NCBI GenBank assembly: GCA_023423895.1
Contig: JAFAER010000122.1
Location: 1-64,000 of the forward strand
Length of the DNA: 64,000 nt
Direction: 5' to 3'
From: Pseudomonadota bacterium
Lineage (GTDB): Bacteria; Myxococcota_A; Polyangia; Polyangiales; Polyangiaceae
In this document: positions 18,651-27,484 of the stretch, piece after piece
Numbering within the stretch: position 1 is the first letter of the stretch
Layout: every line of letters begins with the position of its first letter
Position numbers and translations under genes: made by a program
The notes under the pieces: model-generated
Seen by the model: only the letters and a program-made list of their open reading frames with translations
Told to the model about the DNA's origin: nothing
The model's database searches: none

Positions 18651-19903
18651 CGACCCGCTCCCTGCGTGACGGGCTTCGGCCCGGAATAATGAAAGACGGT
18701 TCCGCTACCGACCGCGAAGACGTCGTTCGGGCTCGAGCCCCATACTCCGAACAAGCTCGGCTTCTCTCCCGGTGCGAAGTCGGCCGTCGCGGAGGTCCAC
18801 TTCGTTCCGTCGTAGTGAATGAGCGTGCCATCGTCTCCCACGACCCAGACGTCGGACGGGCCCGAGCCCCAAACTCCGCGAAGCTTCGCCGTCGTGGGGG
18901 AATCGATGATGCTCCAGCGCGTGGCGCCCGCGGTGAAGTGGCGGATCGTCCCGTGATCGCCCACGGCCCAGACGTCGCCGGGACCGCTGCCCCAGATCGC
19001 GTAGAACACGTCCGTCGACTGGGTGTCGAAAGCCGTCCACACCGGGACGCCGTCAGCACCGACGGCTCCGTTCGAATGTGCTGCGCTCGATCCGCCGGAT
19101 GCGAGTCCTTTCGAACCCGGCCCAACCACCCAGATGTCCTCGGGGCCGCTTCCCCAGATCGCCGTGACGAGACTGCTCGATATCGGCGTCCAGACAATGC
19201 CGCCGTCCGTGACGCCATCGCCGGCGTCGGCGTCGGCGAAGACGGTCCGGAACCCACCCCACGTCGCGCTCGATCCCTTGCGCGCGAAGGGATCGCCGCC
19301 GACCCAGACGTCGCGTGGAGACGTTCCCCAGATCGCCCGCGAGAGCTTACCCGCCGACGCGGTGTCGACGCCGGCATCCGCGATCTCCGTCGCTCGAGAC
19401 CACTCCGCCGAGCCGTTCGCGAACCCGGTCGTGTGGAAGATCGCGCCCGGGGTGCTCACCGCCCAGACGTCATTCGGGCCGCTGCCCCAGACCGCGGACA
19501 GCGACTGCGTGGTTCCGACCGACACGGTCGCCCAGGCGCTGCCATCCCAATGGAGCACGGTACCGGCCGCGCCGACGACCCACACGTCGTTCGGGCCGCT
19601 GCCCCAAACGGCCGACAATCCGATTCGTTCGTCGAGGATCGTGAACACCGGACACCAGTCGGCATCGCACGAGGGCTCTGGCGCCCCGCAGTCCGCGGAA
19701 GCGTCGCTGCATCCGCCGTCGGCCGCGTCCAGCGCATTCATGGCATCGCCGACGGGGATCATGGACCTGCCCGCGTCGACGTCGAGAGGCGCGCGCTCGT
19801 CCTCGTTTCCGGCGCACGCCACGGCGGCGACTCCGAGCGTCACTCCGAGCGAGACGAGAGCGAGGGTCGTGCGGCGAGACAGAGACGCATGAATGGCTCT
19901 CAT
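18647..19903 (-). CDS. DVWVVG-repeat propeller-like lipoprotein (cassette B, first copy)
   Basis: 418 residues with signal peptide, lipobox VAVAC and linker, then CDADWCPVFT. It is the most regular member of the family: seven repeats including VWGSGPNDVWVVG, VWGSGPNDVWAVS, IWGTSPRDVWVGG, IWGSGPEDIWVVG and VWGSSPNDVFAVG, each followed by a short strand with HWDG- or HYDG-type turns. A seven-bladed beta-propeller is the likely fold. Both ends overlap neighbours by ATGA. Confidence 0.92.
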   Translation of the reverse strand: MRAIHASLSRRTTLALVSLGVTLGVAAVACAGNEDERAPLDVDAGRSMIPVGDAMNALDAADGGCSDASADCGAPEPSCDADWCPVFTILDERIGLSAVWGSGPNDVWVVGAAGTVLHWDGSAWATVSVGTTQSLSAVWGSGPNDVWAVSTPGAIFHTTGFANGSAEWSRATEIADAGVDTASAGKLSRAIWGTSPRDVWVGGDPFARKGSSATWGGFRTVFADADAGDGVTDGGIVWTPISSSLVTAIWGSGPEDIWVVGPGSKGLASGGSSAAHSNGAVGADGVPVWTAFDTQSTDVFYAIWGSGPGDVWAVGDHGTIRHFTAGATRWSIIDSPTTAKLRGVWGSGPSDVWVVGDDGTLIHYDGTKWTSATADFAPGEKPSLFGVWGSSPNDVFAVGSGTVFHYSGPKPVTQGAGR

Positions 19904-21177
19904 TTCGTCGGCTCCACTCCGCCGTCACACTCGACCATGAGGCACTTGCCTTCGATACACGGCTGACCTTCGGACGCATCGCAACGGTTCCCGCAGGCTC
20001 CGCAGTTGCCCGTATTGACCATCAAGTTCGTCTCGCAGCCGTTGGATGGATTGCTGTCGCAATCGGCATACCCGGGCTCACACTCGTAAGTACAAAACCC
20101 TTGTTCGCACCTCGGAAAACCGTGACTGCTGGGGTTGGTCGAGCCGGGGCACGCATGCCCGCAGGCACCGCAGTTCTTGTTGTCCATCGTGAGGTCGGTA
20201 CAGACCTGACCGTCATTCGTGCTGACGCACAACGTTTGCCCGCTGGGACATCCGCAGTAAGGCGAGCCGGATTTGGGGACAATGCAGGTCTCGTTGCCCG
20301 CGCATTTCACCCCGCACCCACCGCAATTGTTCACGTCGGCGAGGTTCGCCTCGCAACCGTTCGGATCGATGATGCCATCGCAATCCGCAAAACCACTCTT
20401 GCACCTCGGCTGCCCACATTGGCCCGATACGCAGCCGTACTCCATACCTGGAAATAGCGCGCCGGCGTCGGCGGGCGCCGTGCACTTGATTCCGCAGCCG
20501 CCGCAGTTGTCGTTGTCCGACGAAGGGTCCTTGCAGGCCTTCGCTCCGGAAAGGAGGGGACCGCAATAGATCATTCCGTTCGGACACCCGCATTTACCGT
20601 CCACGCAATGATCCGTGCCCGGCGGGCACACGTTTCCGCAGGCTCCACAATTGTCGAGGTCGTTCTTGGCATCGGCCTCGCACCCGTCGTTCACATCGCC
20701 ATTGCAGTCTCTGTAATCGTAAAATGAGGCCGCCGCAGTGTTGCATTCACGCTTGCACTTGCCGTCGACACATCGTGTCGTCATGTTCAGCAAGCCGAAG
20801 GTGGTCGCCCCAGGGCAGACGTTGCCGCACGCCCCGCAGTTGTTCGAGTCGTTGCGGAGGTCGACGCCACAAATGTAGTCGCTACTGCCGGTCGCCGAGG
20901 GGCACGTCGCGTACGGATAGGGACACTCGGTGCCCATGCACGCGAGCACCTTCGGGGGCTCGAATGCCTCGCCGGTCGCATCTGCGCCTGAATCGACGTT
21001 GACGAACGAGGGCTCCGATGCGGGCATGGCGTCGAGCTCGTCATCCGGCGTTCCGAGGACGACGGACTCGCTGATCGGGCTCGCGCACGCGGCGGACACG
21101 AAGACGCCTCCCGAGGCGAGGGCGATCGCACCGACGAGTGCGCGATGGCTACGTAAGCGCGAGACAGCATGCTTCAT
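19900..21177 (-). CDS. Cys-rich NCGxCG-repeat lipoprotein (cassette B)
   Basis: 425 residues; lipobox SAAC. After the linker the opening CMGTECPYPYATCPS matches the cassette D protein (CVGTECPVPWTTC). Six Cys clusters of the NCGACGNVC and NCGGCGIKC type are separated by DCN/DGCE segments. The C-terminus CIEGKCLMVECDGG is nearly the same as in cassette D (CIGGKCLMTECDAGG) and similar in C (CAGGQCLTKPC). The ATG overlaps the anti-sigma stop (ATGA). Function unknown; a disulfide-rich extracellular rod or spacer is plausible. Confidence 0.9.
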   Translation of the reverse strand: MKHAVSRLRSHRALVGAIALASGGVFVSAACASPISESVVLGTPDDELDAMPASEPSFVNVDSGADATGEAFEPPKVLACMGTECPYPYATCPSATGSSDYICGVDLRNDSNNCGACGNVCPGATTFGLLNMTTRCVDGKCKRECNTAAASFYDYRDCNGDVNDGCEADAKNDLDNCGACGNVCPPGTDHCVDGKCGCPNGMIYCGPLLSGAKACKDPSSDNDNCGGCGIKCTAPADAGALFPGMEYGCVSGQCGQPRCKSGFADCDGIIDPNGCEANLADVNNCGGCGVKCAGNETCIVPKSGSPYCGCPSGQTLCVSTNDGQVCTDLTMDNKNCGACGHACPGSTNPSSHGFPRCEQGFCTYECEPGYADCDSNPSNGCETNLMVNTGNCGACGNRCDASEGQPCIEGKCLMVECDGGVEPTK

Positions 21178-22016
21178 CGGTGGGAGCCTTTCCGGTCGGT
21201 GTCGCTCGAATCTCCCGACTCGCGCGAGGACGGCGACGACAGGCGATCGAGGATCGAGCGAACACGGGCGGCGTACGGGCCCGCCGCATCTCGAGTGAGG
21301 AAGCCTTGCGCGGCGGCCCGTGCGGCGTCGATTCGTCCGAGGCTCGCGAGCGCCTCGATGCGCGTGATGGCGGCTTCGGCGAAGAGCGCGCCGGACTGGA
21401 AACGGGCGTCGTAGCGGTCGAGCGTATCGAGGGCGGCTTGCCCATCGCCGCGGGAAAGAGCGCTGCGGGCGGATTCGACGAGCTCCAGTTCTTCGTGGAA
21501 CGTGGAGGCCGTCGGGCCGGCAGAGGGCGGCGTCGTCGAGATCGTGGACGTGATTCGCGAACGCGGGGTCACGGCGACGACGCGCGAGTCACTGCTGCTG
21601 GCACCAAGTCTCGTCGGGGAATCGGGGGCGGCGACGTTCGGGAGGTCGCCGACGGTGAGCGTTCGGACCGGCGCACTCGCCGCCTCCGACGGAGGCGCTT
21701 CCGTGGGCGCCGTCGCATTCGCTGCGATGACGGGCGCAGCCGCAGGTGCGCTCGAAGGCGCCCGCGTGGAGCGCGCGTCGCGAGCGGCCCATCCGAATCC
21801 GCCGAGCGCCAAGGCGCATGCCCCGGCGACGAGCCAAGGAGTCATCGACGAAAGCGCACGCCCCGCACCTGGGGGTGCCGCCGGCACGGGTACCCGCTCC
21901 GGCAGCGCGTGGATCTTCGACACGAGGTTCGGATCCGGCCGCTGGCGATCGAGCGCATCGATGAGGCGCGCGATGTTCGGATTCTCGTCACGAAGACGAG
22001 GAGGAGGCTGGCTCAC
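21174..22016 (-). CDS. One-TM putative anti-sigma protein with TPR-like C-terminus (cassette B)
   Basis: 280 residues from GTG at 22016 overlapping the sigma stop (GTGA). A soluble N-terminus of about 55 residues precedes one TM segment (WLVAGACALALGGFGWAA), then an Ala/Pro/Ser-rich linker of about 110 residues, and a C-terminal helical domain with EELELVESARSALSRGD, LDRYDARFQSG and RIEALASLGR, as in the other three cassettes. Assignment as anti-sigma rests on coupling with the sigma gene. Confidence 0.82.
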   Translation of the reverse strand: MSQPPPRLRDENPNIARLIDALDRQRPDPNLVSKIHALPERVPVPAAPPGAGRALSSMTPWLVAGACALALGGFGWAARDARSTRAPSSAPAAAPVIAANATAPTEAPPSEAASAPVRTLTVGDLPNVAAPDSPTRLGASSSDSRVVAVTPRSRITSTISTTPPSAGPTASTFHEELELVESARSALSRGDGQAALDTLDRYDARFQSGALFAEAAITRIEALASLGRIDAARAAAQGFLTRDAAGPYAARVRSILDRLSSPSSRESGDSSDTDRKGSHR

Positions 22017-22585
22017 GTTCCACCTCGCGGGGTCATGTAGCGCTCGAAGCGCGCCTGGAAGATCTCGCGTGCGCGCCGGAGTCGAGATGCGACCGTCCCG
22101 GGAGGAACCTCGGTGAGCTCGGCGATTTTCTGCATCGTAAATCCTTCGATTTCGTAAAGGACGAACACCACGCGAAGGTCCTCCTCGAGCCCTTTGAGAA
22201 GCCGGAAGGCGAGGTCGCGAGCTTGCTTGTCGTCGAGCTCTTCTTCGGGCGTCGGAGACGACATATCGAGCGCTGCGTCGACGCTCTCGTCGGGGATCTC
22301 GCGACCTGAGCGCCGCCGTAGCGACTGCGCGGTCCGAAAGGCCGTGGTGAAGAGAAACGGTCGCTCGCTGCCGACGCGGATCTCGTCCAGCCGCTGCCAG
22401 GCGATCAGAAAGACATCCTGCGCGGCATCGTCGACGCCATGAGCGCCGACCCCGAGGTGCAGGAGAAACCTCCAGACATCGGAGAAGTGGTCGACGACCA
22501 TCTGCCGAAAGCGCCCTGTGCGAGCCGTCTGAGCGTCGACGGCGGGAGCGTCCGCATCGGTCATCAGCACGGGGTGCGCTGACAT
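22013..22585 (-). CDS. ECF RNA polymerase sigma factor (cassette B)
   Basis: 190 residues from the ATG at 22585; a second ATG at 22564 is possible and neither has a strong ribosome site. Region 2 (HFSDVWRFLLHLGV, VDDAAQDVFLIAWQRL) and region 4 (FTMQKIAELTEVPPGTVASR) are clear. The frame is open far upstream, but that part lies in the intergenic region and in the upstream gene. It is translationally coupled to the putative anti-sigma gene. A GACGATTTTT element lies 36-45 bp upstream of the start. Confidence 0.92.
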   Translation of the reverse strand: MSAHPVLMTDADAPAVDAQTARTGRFRQMVVDHFSDVWRFLLHLGVGAHGVDDAAQDVFLIAWQRLDEIRVGSERPFLFTTAFRTAQSLRRRSGREIPDESVDAALDMSSPTPEEELDDKQARDLAFRLLKGLEEDLRVVFVLYEIEGFTMQKIAELTEVPPGTVASRLRRAREIFQARFERYMTPRGGT

Positions 22586-22620
22586 CGGCAATGAATGCTT
22601 GCCGATCGGGGGTTGATCAT

Positions 22621-22630
22621 AAAAATCGTC
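22621..22630 (-). promoter_or_regulatory. GACGATTTT element upstream of cassette B sigma gene
   Basis: On the minus strand this reads GACGATTTTT in an otherwise GC-rich leader. The same 9-mer core GAYGATTTT precedes the sigma genes of cassettes C and D in the same orientation. It could be a -10/-35 part of a shared promoter or an operator; its role is unproven. Confidence 0.35.
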
Positions 22631-22692
22631 CAGCAGGTGGGATGCGGAGAGACCGCCGCCTCCGGTGTGGACAGCAGGGCGCCCCGGGCCAT

Positions 22693-23844
22693 TCAGAATC
22701 CCAGGCCGACGATGGCGCTGAACGCGACGCCGACGGCGGGTGCTTGCGATACGGGCGCGCGCGTTGAGAGCTCGAACCGATAGCGGGTCACGGGGGCGAC
22801 CACCGAAAACACGCCGCCGACGAACCATGCGCGGTGGATCCGCCAGGTGACTTTCGCCGTGCCGCCGACGTCGAGCCAGGGCTTCGTGCTGGAGCGTGAG
22901 TCGCGACTGCCGCGCGCCCTGGCGCTGAGGACGCCGGCGTTCGACTCGAAGCAGGGGATCAGCTCCAGGCGATCGGCGAATGCCGACCATCGCAGCGGGC
23001 AGAGCTGAAGCGTTCCCGCGGTCCAGAGGAACTGCGACGTCATTCCGGATTGCTCGAGCTCTAGCGGCAAACTCAGGCGGAAGCCGACCGCGACCGCTGG
23101 GCTCAGCCAGCGGGGGATCGCCCGGGAGCTCTCACGGACCTCGCGGCGGCGCGCGAATGGCTCGAGCTCGACATTGGCTCCGACGACGGGCAGGACGCCG
23201 TCGACGACGGCGGTGGTCAGCCCGATCGTCGCCTCCAGGCGGACACGCGCGGCCGTCGGCGCCTCGGACAACGGCGCTCGTGCGGATTCGCGGGATGCTA
23301 CGGGCCTCGGCGCGGCGTGCGGCGTCGCCTCGGCGAGCGGTGCGGAGGCACGGCCTGGATCCGCGGCCGACGCTGGGGTCTCGCGATCAGACGCGGGTGG
23401 CGAGCGGTCAGGCGCGTCGTTCACCAGGTCATGGGTGGCGCCTCCAGAGAGGTCCGCATGAGGATCGATGACGACCGCCAACGCGATGGCGAGCGCACGC
23501 GCCGCCGCTTCGCAATCGGGGCCGACGATCTCTCGTACGGAGACGGCGTTCCCGCGCTCCTCGATCTCGAGGCGACCGGAGATGGCGCCGGGCGCCTTCG
23601 GTGCGAGCACGAGGCGGAAGTGTCGGGCGGAAGATCCCTCCGCGAGCCTCCACTTCGTCGTGTAGCGCCGGACGTTGGCGAGGAACTGCTCGTACGTCGG
23701 GCACGCCCGATCCGCGACGTCGGCGGTGTACGTGACCTGAATCGGCGCGAGCGTCTCCGGCTCGGCGGCGGCGGAAGAGCGGCCAGCGAGCAAGACGAGC
23801 ACCGCGGTCGTTCCGCGAAGAGATCGCCTGACGAGGCGGGACAC
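22693..23844 (-). CDS. Secreted protein, predicted beta-barrel C-terminus (cassette B first gene)
   Basis: 383 residues with a signal peptide (TTAVLVLLAGRSSAAAEP). The N-terminal domain (about residues 35-145) carries RACPTYEQFLANVRRY, an IEERG block, a conserved Cys in IVGPDCEAAARALAIALA and VIDPHADL. A Pro/Ala linker leads to a C-terminal half of about 180 residues with amphipathic strands, a conserved CPLRW, a later Cys and SSTKPWLDVGGTAKVTWRI. The last two features recur at 58467 (CPLGF, VSTPWLDVGGSLWVS). An outer-membrane barrel is inferred. It lies 107 bp upstream of the sigma gene. Confidence 0.78.
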   Translation of the reverse strand: MSRLVRRSLRGTTAVLVLLAGRSSAAAEPETLAPIQVTYTADVADRACPTYEQFLANVRRYTTKWRLAEGSSARHFRLVLAPKAPGAISGRLEIEERGNAVSVREIVGPDCEAAARALAIALAVVIDPHADLSGGATHDLVNDAPDRSPPASDRETPASAADPGRASAPLAEATPHAAPRPVASRESARAPLSEAPTAARVRLEATIGLTTAVVDGVLPVVGANVELEPFARRREVRESSRAIPRWLSPAVAVGFRLSLPLELEQSGMTSQFLWTAGTLQLCPLRWSAFADRLELIPCFESNAGVLSARARGSRDSRSSTKPWLDVGGTAKVTWRIHRAWFVGGVFSVVAPVTRYRFELSTRAPVSQAPAVGVAFSAIVGLGF

Positions 23845-24350
23845 GATCTAACCCGAGCTTCGTGAGGAGCGGCGCATGACGAAGGAACGACGCGAGCGTA
23901 AGCGGGTTTGTCGATGATTTGAATCCACACGTCGACGGCGCCGATGCGTTACGCTTGATGTGCTCCCATCGCGAGCTCGCGCTTCGCGCGAAGGTCCGCT
24001 CGCGTATCGATCTCGTCGCCGCCCACGCAGCACGGTCCACCGGACCAGTTCGCACTCAGTCGCGAATGTAGATCCGTTCACGTGCGGAAGTGTTCACGCT
24101 CTGAACGACCTCGCGTATCCGCTGTCGAAGTGACTTCTTCGCCGTTCGCATGGCGCAAGGTTCCGAAGCCCTTGTCATAGGCAAAGGTCGCTACCGTCCA
24201 GTCTGCCAGCATCGCTTCCGGTGCCGGCGGCTCAGCCATGGCCGCGCTGTAGCTGAAGCCGAGCTTGATGCACGAGCCCCAGCAAAAGTCCTCAGGTCAC
24301 GGATCGCGGCGGCGGCCTCGCTCTTCTTCTGATCGACGACGACCGCGTCG
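23845..24350. other. Intergenic region between leftward genes
   Basis: No gene is supported. The perfect palindrome CTTCGCGCGAAG lies in a GC-rich stretch near 23990 and could belong to a hairpin. The right part (24286-24350) belongs to the duplicated 97-bp segment. The promoter of cassette B should lie at the left end. Confidence 0.4.
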
Positions 24351-24381
24351 TCAGTTTGCGACATACACACGACGCGTAGCC
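24286..24381. repeat. 97-bp duplicated segment, copy 2 (3' end of glucosaminidase-like gene)
   Basis: This overlaps the last codons and the downstream flank of the gene ending at 24351 and matches 14734-14830 at roughly 80% by eye. Conservation reaches about 65 bp beyond the stop codon, so the downstream flank itself may be functional (for instance a transcription end signal) or the duplication is recent. Confidence 0.7.
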
Positions 24382-25406
24382 GACGCGACCTTCGTCGCGC
24401 CCGCGTAGGCGTCGAAGCGGATCGAGTACGTCCCGTTCGGGACCCAGCCCGCGGTGGCCCACTGCACCGTGTACGGCGAAGAGGTGGACGCGCCGATGAC
24501 GTATTCGCTCGAGCCGGTGATCGACGTGAACACGACCTTCGTGACGCCGCTCGAGCCCGTCGCTTGCAGCGTGACGTTCCCGCGCACCGTTGCATCCGCG
24601 GCGGGCGAGCTGATCGCCACCCATTGGCTCGCGGGTGCCGTGCTGCCGCTGCTCGAGCCGCTGCCGCCGCTGCCGCCGGGCGTCGGCGCCGTCGTTCCGG
24701 TGCCCGGCGTGACGCCGCTCGAGTACACGTAGAGGCCGTTCGTCGACATGGCGGACTTGATGGTCCGCTTGTACTTCGGCGGGTCGTAGTTGTAGCCGGC
24801 GTCCGCGATGCCATCGACCCAGGCGTTCACCGCCGCAGTGAGATCGCCGCCGTTCGCGCGCGCCGTGCGATAGCGATCGGTCGCCGCCTTGTAGTTCGCC
24901 CAGTCTGCGCGCGTCGCGAGCTTGAAGCCGACGAAGAGGATCGCGTCACGGATGCTCGTGAAGTCGATGTACTTGTTGCCGACGTCCCACGAGGGCTGGC
25001 ACTCGAGCGTGTAGGAACCTCGCCCTCCCGCGGCCGTCGTGTTGGTGAACTTGTAGCCGAACGTGTTGTTCGCGTAGAGCGCGATGCGCGTGAAGCCGAA
25101 GCCGCCCTCGACCGCTGCGATCGCGAGGATGGCAGCAGCCGGGACGCCGTACGTGCGCTCGGCCTCCTGCGCAGCAGGAGCGTGCGTCGCAAAGAAGGCG
25201 CTCTTCTCGCTCGGCGTCGGGTGCCCCGGCTCGGGCGCGTAGCAGTCCCAGCGCGGATCATTCGGATCCGTCTGCGCCGAGCCCGAGCTCTCGAGCGCCT
25301 CGTCGTCGCCCGGCGCGAAACAGCCAGGGACCGCCGCCGCGGTCACGCCGACGAGAAGGGACAGAGCCCCGATTCGAATTCCCACCTCGAGTTTGCCAAC
25401 GCTCAT
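24351..25406 (-). CDS. Glucosaminidase-like lipoprotein with C-terminal Ig-like domain
   Basis: About 351 residues from the ATG at 25406. A signal peptide with lipobox VPGC is followed by a domain of about 180 residues with YGVPAAAILAIAAVEGGFG (catalytic-Glu region), NTFGYKFTN and a YIDFTSIRDAILFVG block. This is the pattern of mannosyl-glycoprotein endo-beta-N-acetylglucosaminidase-type muramidases (GH73-like), which cut peptidoglycan glycans. A Gly/Ser/Thr linker leads to an 80-residue beta-sandwich domain starting VAISSPAADATVRGNV, of the Ig-like type common in secreted hydrolases. It probably acts in cell-wall turnover or prey lysis. Enzyme activity is inferred. Confidence 0.8.
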   Translation of the reverse strand: MSVGKLEVGIRIGALSLLVGVTAAAVPGCFAPGDDEALESSGSAQTDPNDPRWDCYAPEPGHPTPSEKSAFFATHAPAAQEAERTYGVPAAAILAIAAVEGGFGFTRIALYANNTFGYKFTNTTAAGGRGSYTLECQPSWDVGNKYIDFTSIRDAILFVGFKLATRADWANYKAATDRYRTARANGGDLTAAVNAWVDGIADAGYNYDPPKYKRTIKSAMSTNGLYVYSSGVTPGTGTTAPTPGGSGGSGSSSGSTAPASQWVAISSPAADATVRGNVTLQATGSSGVTKVVFTSITGSSEYVIGASTSSPYTVQWATAGWVPNGTYSIRFDAYAGATKVASATRRVYVAN

Positions 25407-25914
25407 TCGCCGCTCCGGAGCCACCATCGCCGGCCGCTCAGCTGCGAGCGACGTGCCGACCGTCCAGAGTGGAAAGTCGGTACGACGGAAAGAAGGATGC
25501 TGCCGGAACGCCGCTGGCCCACGCGCCTTCGGTGGATCGCGCTTCGTTCAGCTGGGATGCAAGCGCCACGTTCAGCGACGCGTTTTGCGCAAGTTGCGCA
25601 ACCGGGCTTCGTGCTCGCCGGCCCGTACGACGCAGTCAGCCGCAGCCGATCGAGAGGAGAAGGCGAAGACGCTCCAATTCCGCCGACGGCGCGCGGCCAG
25701 GAGCAATGCGGTCGCGACCAGCACGCCCGGCGCGCCCGCAGAGGCGGTCCCGGTCGCCGTCGACGAACACCCTCCACCCGAAGGCTCGAAGTGAGCCGGA
25801 GAGACGGTCGAGCACGTGGGGGGCGACAGCGGTGAGAAGTTCTCGCTTCGTGCGAACGTCAACGACGCGTCCCCACGCGATCCGCGAGCTCCGGATGCTG
25901 GAATGCGTTCGGCC
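25407..25914. other. Divergent intergenic region with a MYXO-CTERM-like remnant
   Basis: There is no intact gene. On the minus strand at about 25674-25795 a frame reads GGGCSSTATGTASAGAPG, then VLVATALLLAARRRRN, which has the layout of a MYXO-CTERM sorting tail (Gly-Cys, TM helix, Arg cluster). No stop follows the Arg cluster, and the upstream part of that frame is antisense to the beta-lactamase gene, so it is at best the tail of a lost gene. Confidence 0.4.
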
Positions 25915-26814
25915 ATGAGAGCGTTCGACGCGCGCATGAATCCGACCTGGACGCGAAGACAGCTTCTACGTGGCGCGCTCGGCACGCTGGCCGTTGCCTG
26001 CACTCCATCGCGGGTCGCCCCCCCAGTGACCGGACCGCGCTCTTTCGGTGACATCGAAGCGCGCGTCGGCGGGCGCGTCGGCGTCTTCGCTCTCGACACG
26101 GGCACCGGGCGTCAGCTCGCCCACCGGCCCGACGAGCGGTTCGCGATGTGCTCCACGTTCAAGTGGGTGCTCGCGGCGGCGGTGCTCGCGCGCGTCGACC
26201 GCGGGGAGCTGTCGCTCGGCGACCGCGTGCCGTACGGCGCGAACGACCTGCTCGAGCACGCACCGGTCACGCGCGAGCACGTCCGCGGAGGTGCCATGAC
26301 CGTCGACGCCCTCGCCGCGGCCGCCGTCACGGTGAGCGACAACACCGCGGCGAACCTGCTCCTCGCGAAGATCGACGGCCCGGACGGCCTGACGCGGTTC
26401 GCCCGCTCGTTCGGAGACAACGTCACGCGGCTCGATCGTGACGAGCCGGCCCTGAACGACAACGTGCCCGGCGACCCTCGTGACACGACGTCTCCGCGCG
26501 CGATGGCGACCTTGATGCGACGGCTGCTCGTCGACGACGGCCTGTCTGCGGCGAGCCGAGAGCGCCTGGTGGGTTGGCTTCGTGCCTGCGAGACGGGCCG
26601 GGACCGCCTTCGGGCGGGTCTACCTGCGGACTGGACCGTGGCCGACAAAACCGGCACGGGCCAGCGCGGCTCGGTCAACGACGTCGCCCTTGCCTGGCCG
26701 CCTGGCCGCCCGCCCGTCATCATCGCTGCATACCTGAGCGACAGCGAAGCCAAGCTGCCCTCGCTGGCGAGCGCTCACGCCGAAATCGGCAGGGTCGTCG
26801 CGCACCAGCTCTGA
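25915..26814 (+). CDS. Class A beta-lactamase with Tat-type lipoprotein signal
   Basis: 299 residues from ATG 25915 (ATG 25936 is also possible). The class A motifs are complete: SxxK at Ser80 (MCSTFK), SDN at 141-143, ExxLN at 177-181 (EPALN) and KTG at 245-247. These give acylation at Ser80 and deacylation via Glu177, so penicillin or cephalosporin hydrolysis is likely. The N-terminus carries a twin-Arg pattern (TRRQLLRG), and a lipobox-like LAVAC at Cys29 suggests a Tat-exported, lipid-anchored enzyme. No ampR-like regulator is adjacent. Spectrum cannot be judged. Confidence 0.93.
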   Translation: MRAFDARMNPTWTRRQLLRGALGTLAVACTPSRVAPPVTGPRSFGDIEARVGGRVGVFALDTGTGRQLAHRPDERFAMCSTFKWVLAAAVLARVDRGELSLGDRVPYGANDLLEHAPVTREHVRGGAMTVDALAAAAVTVSDNTAANLLLAKIDGPDGLTRFARSFGDNVTRLDRDEPALNDNVPGDPRDTTSPRAMATLMRRLLVDDGLSAASRERLVGWLRACETGRDRLRAGLPADWTVADKTGTGQRGSVNDVALAWPPGRPPVIIAAYLSDSEAKLPSLASAHAEIGRVVAHQL

Positions 26815-26846
26815 TCCGAGCGCGACGCCTCCACCAAAGCACGGTG

Positions 26847-27047
26847 CTACGGAACCTCGAGTGGAGCGGAGGCGTTGCACCTCGAGCTCCGCGCGCCCCA
26901 CACGGAAAGCTCGGCGGCGTGGACGCGGCCATCCTCCGCGACGAAGTAGACCCGGTCGCCGAGCTGATACGCAAAGCGTCGGCCCAGCCACCGCGGCACT
27001 TCAGGTACTCGAACGAAGTCCCCATCGAACGTACGCCTCAGCGACTG
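26847..27047 (-). pseudogene. Fragment of an unidentified gene (C-terminal part)
   Basis: A minus-strand frame without a good start encodes about 66 residues that look protein-like: LRRTFDGDFVRVPEVPRWLG, RRFAYQLGDRVYFVAEDGRV and HAAELSVWGARSS, ending in TAG. The upstream coding part is absent, although a GTG could open about 50 residues. A second, shorter piece resembling its 3' end lies at 29746-29790. I read it as a decayed gene end. The rest of 26815-27484 shows no gene. Confidence 0.5.
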
Positions 27048-27484
27048 TGACCGCGAAGCCGAGGTGAGGCGGCATGGAGAACACCCACCTCTAGCCGGAA
27101 TCTCGACAATTCAACGTTCGCCAGGGCGGTATCAACGTTGCTCCACGGAGCACATGGTCGAAGGACTCGCGACAGCTCATCTCTCGCGAGAGCAGGAGCA
27201 TCCTCGGCCTGTAGGCTGCCAACTTCTTCCTCGCAGAGGTCGTCCGCGTCGGACTCCCATCCTTCGATCTTCCTGCTGCGCGAACGAGGCTCGCGTTACG
27301 ACACGATTGGAGTCGGGGCATCGACTGTTGGAACTGACATCGTCCTGTTCCAGACGCCAGCGGCAATGATCGTCGATCGTGTTCGAGCGCGCCGCCCACT
27401 CCTCGCGTCAGCGTCTATCGTGCTCGGCTTTTGCTCCGGCCTCATCGGGCGGCTCCTCTTCTTCTGGAAGATGCCGGAGACGAG

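Noticed and set aside
18461..19966. 501-codon plus-strand frame opposite the two cassette B propeller genes
   Set aside because: Repetitive only because it mirrors the DVWVVG repeats on the other strand; no start context or domain.
23900..23960. TTGAATCC stretch resembling a tRNA T-loop
   Set aside because: No acceptor, D or anticodon stems can be formed around it.
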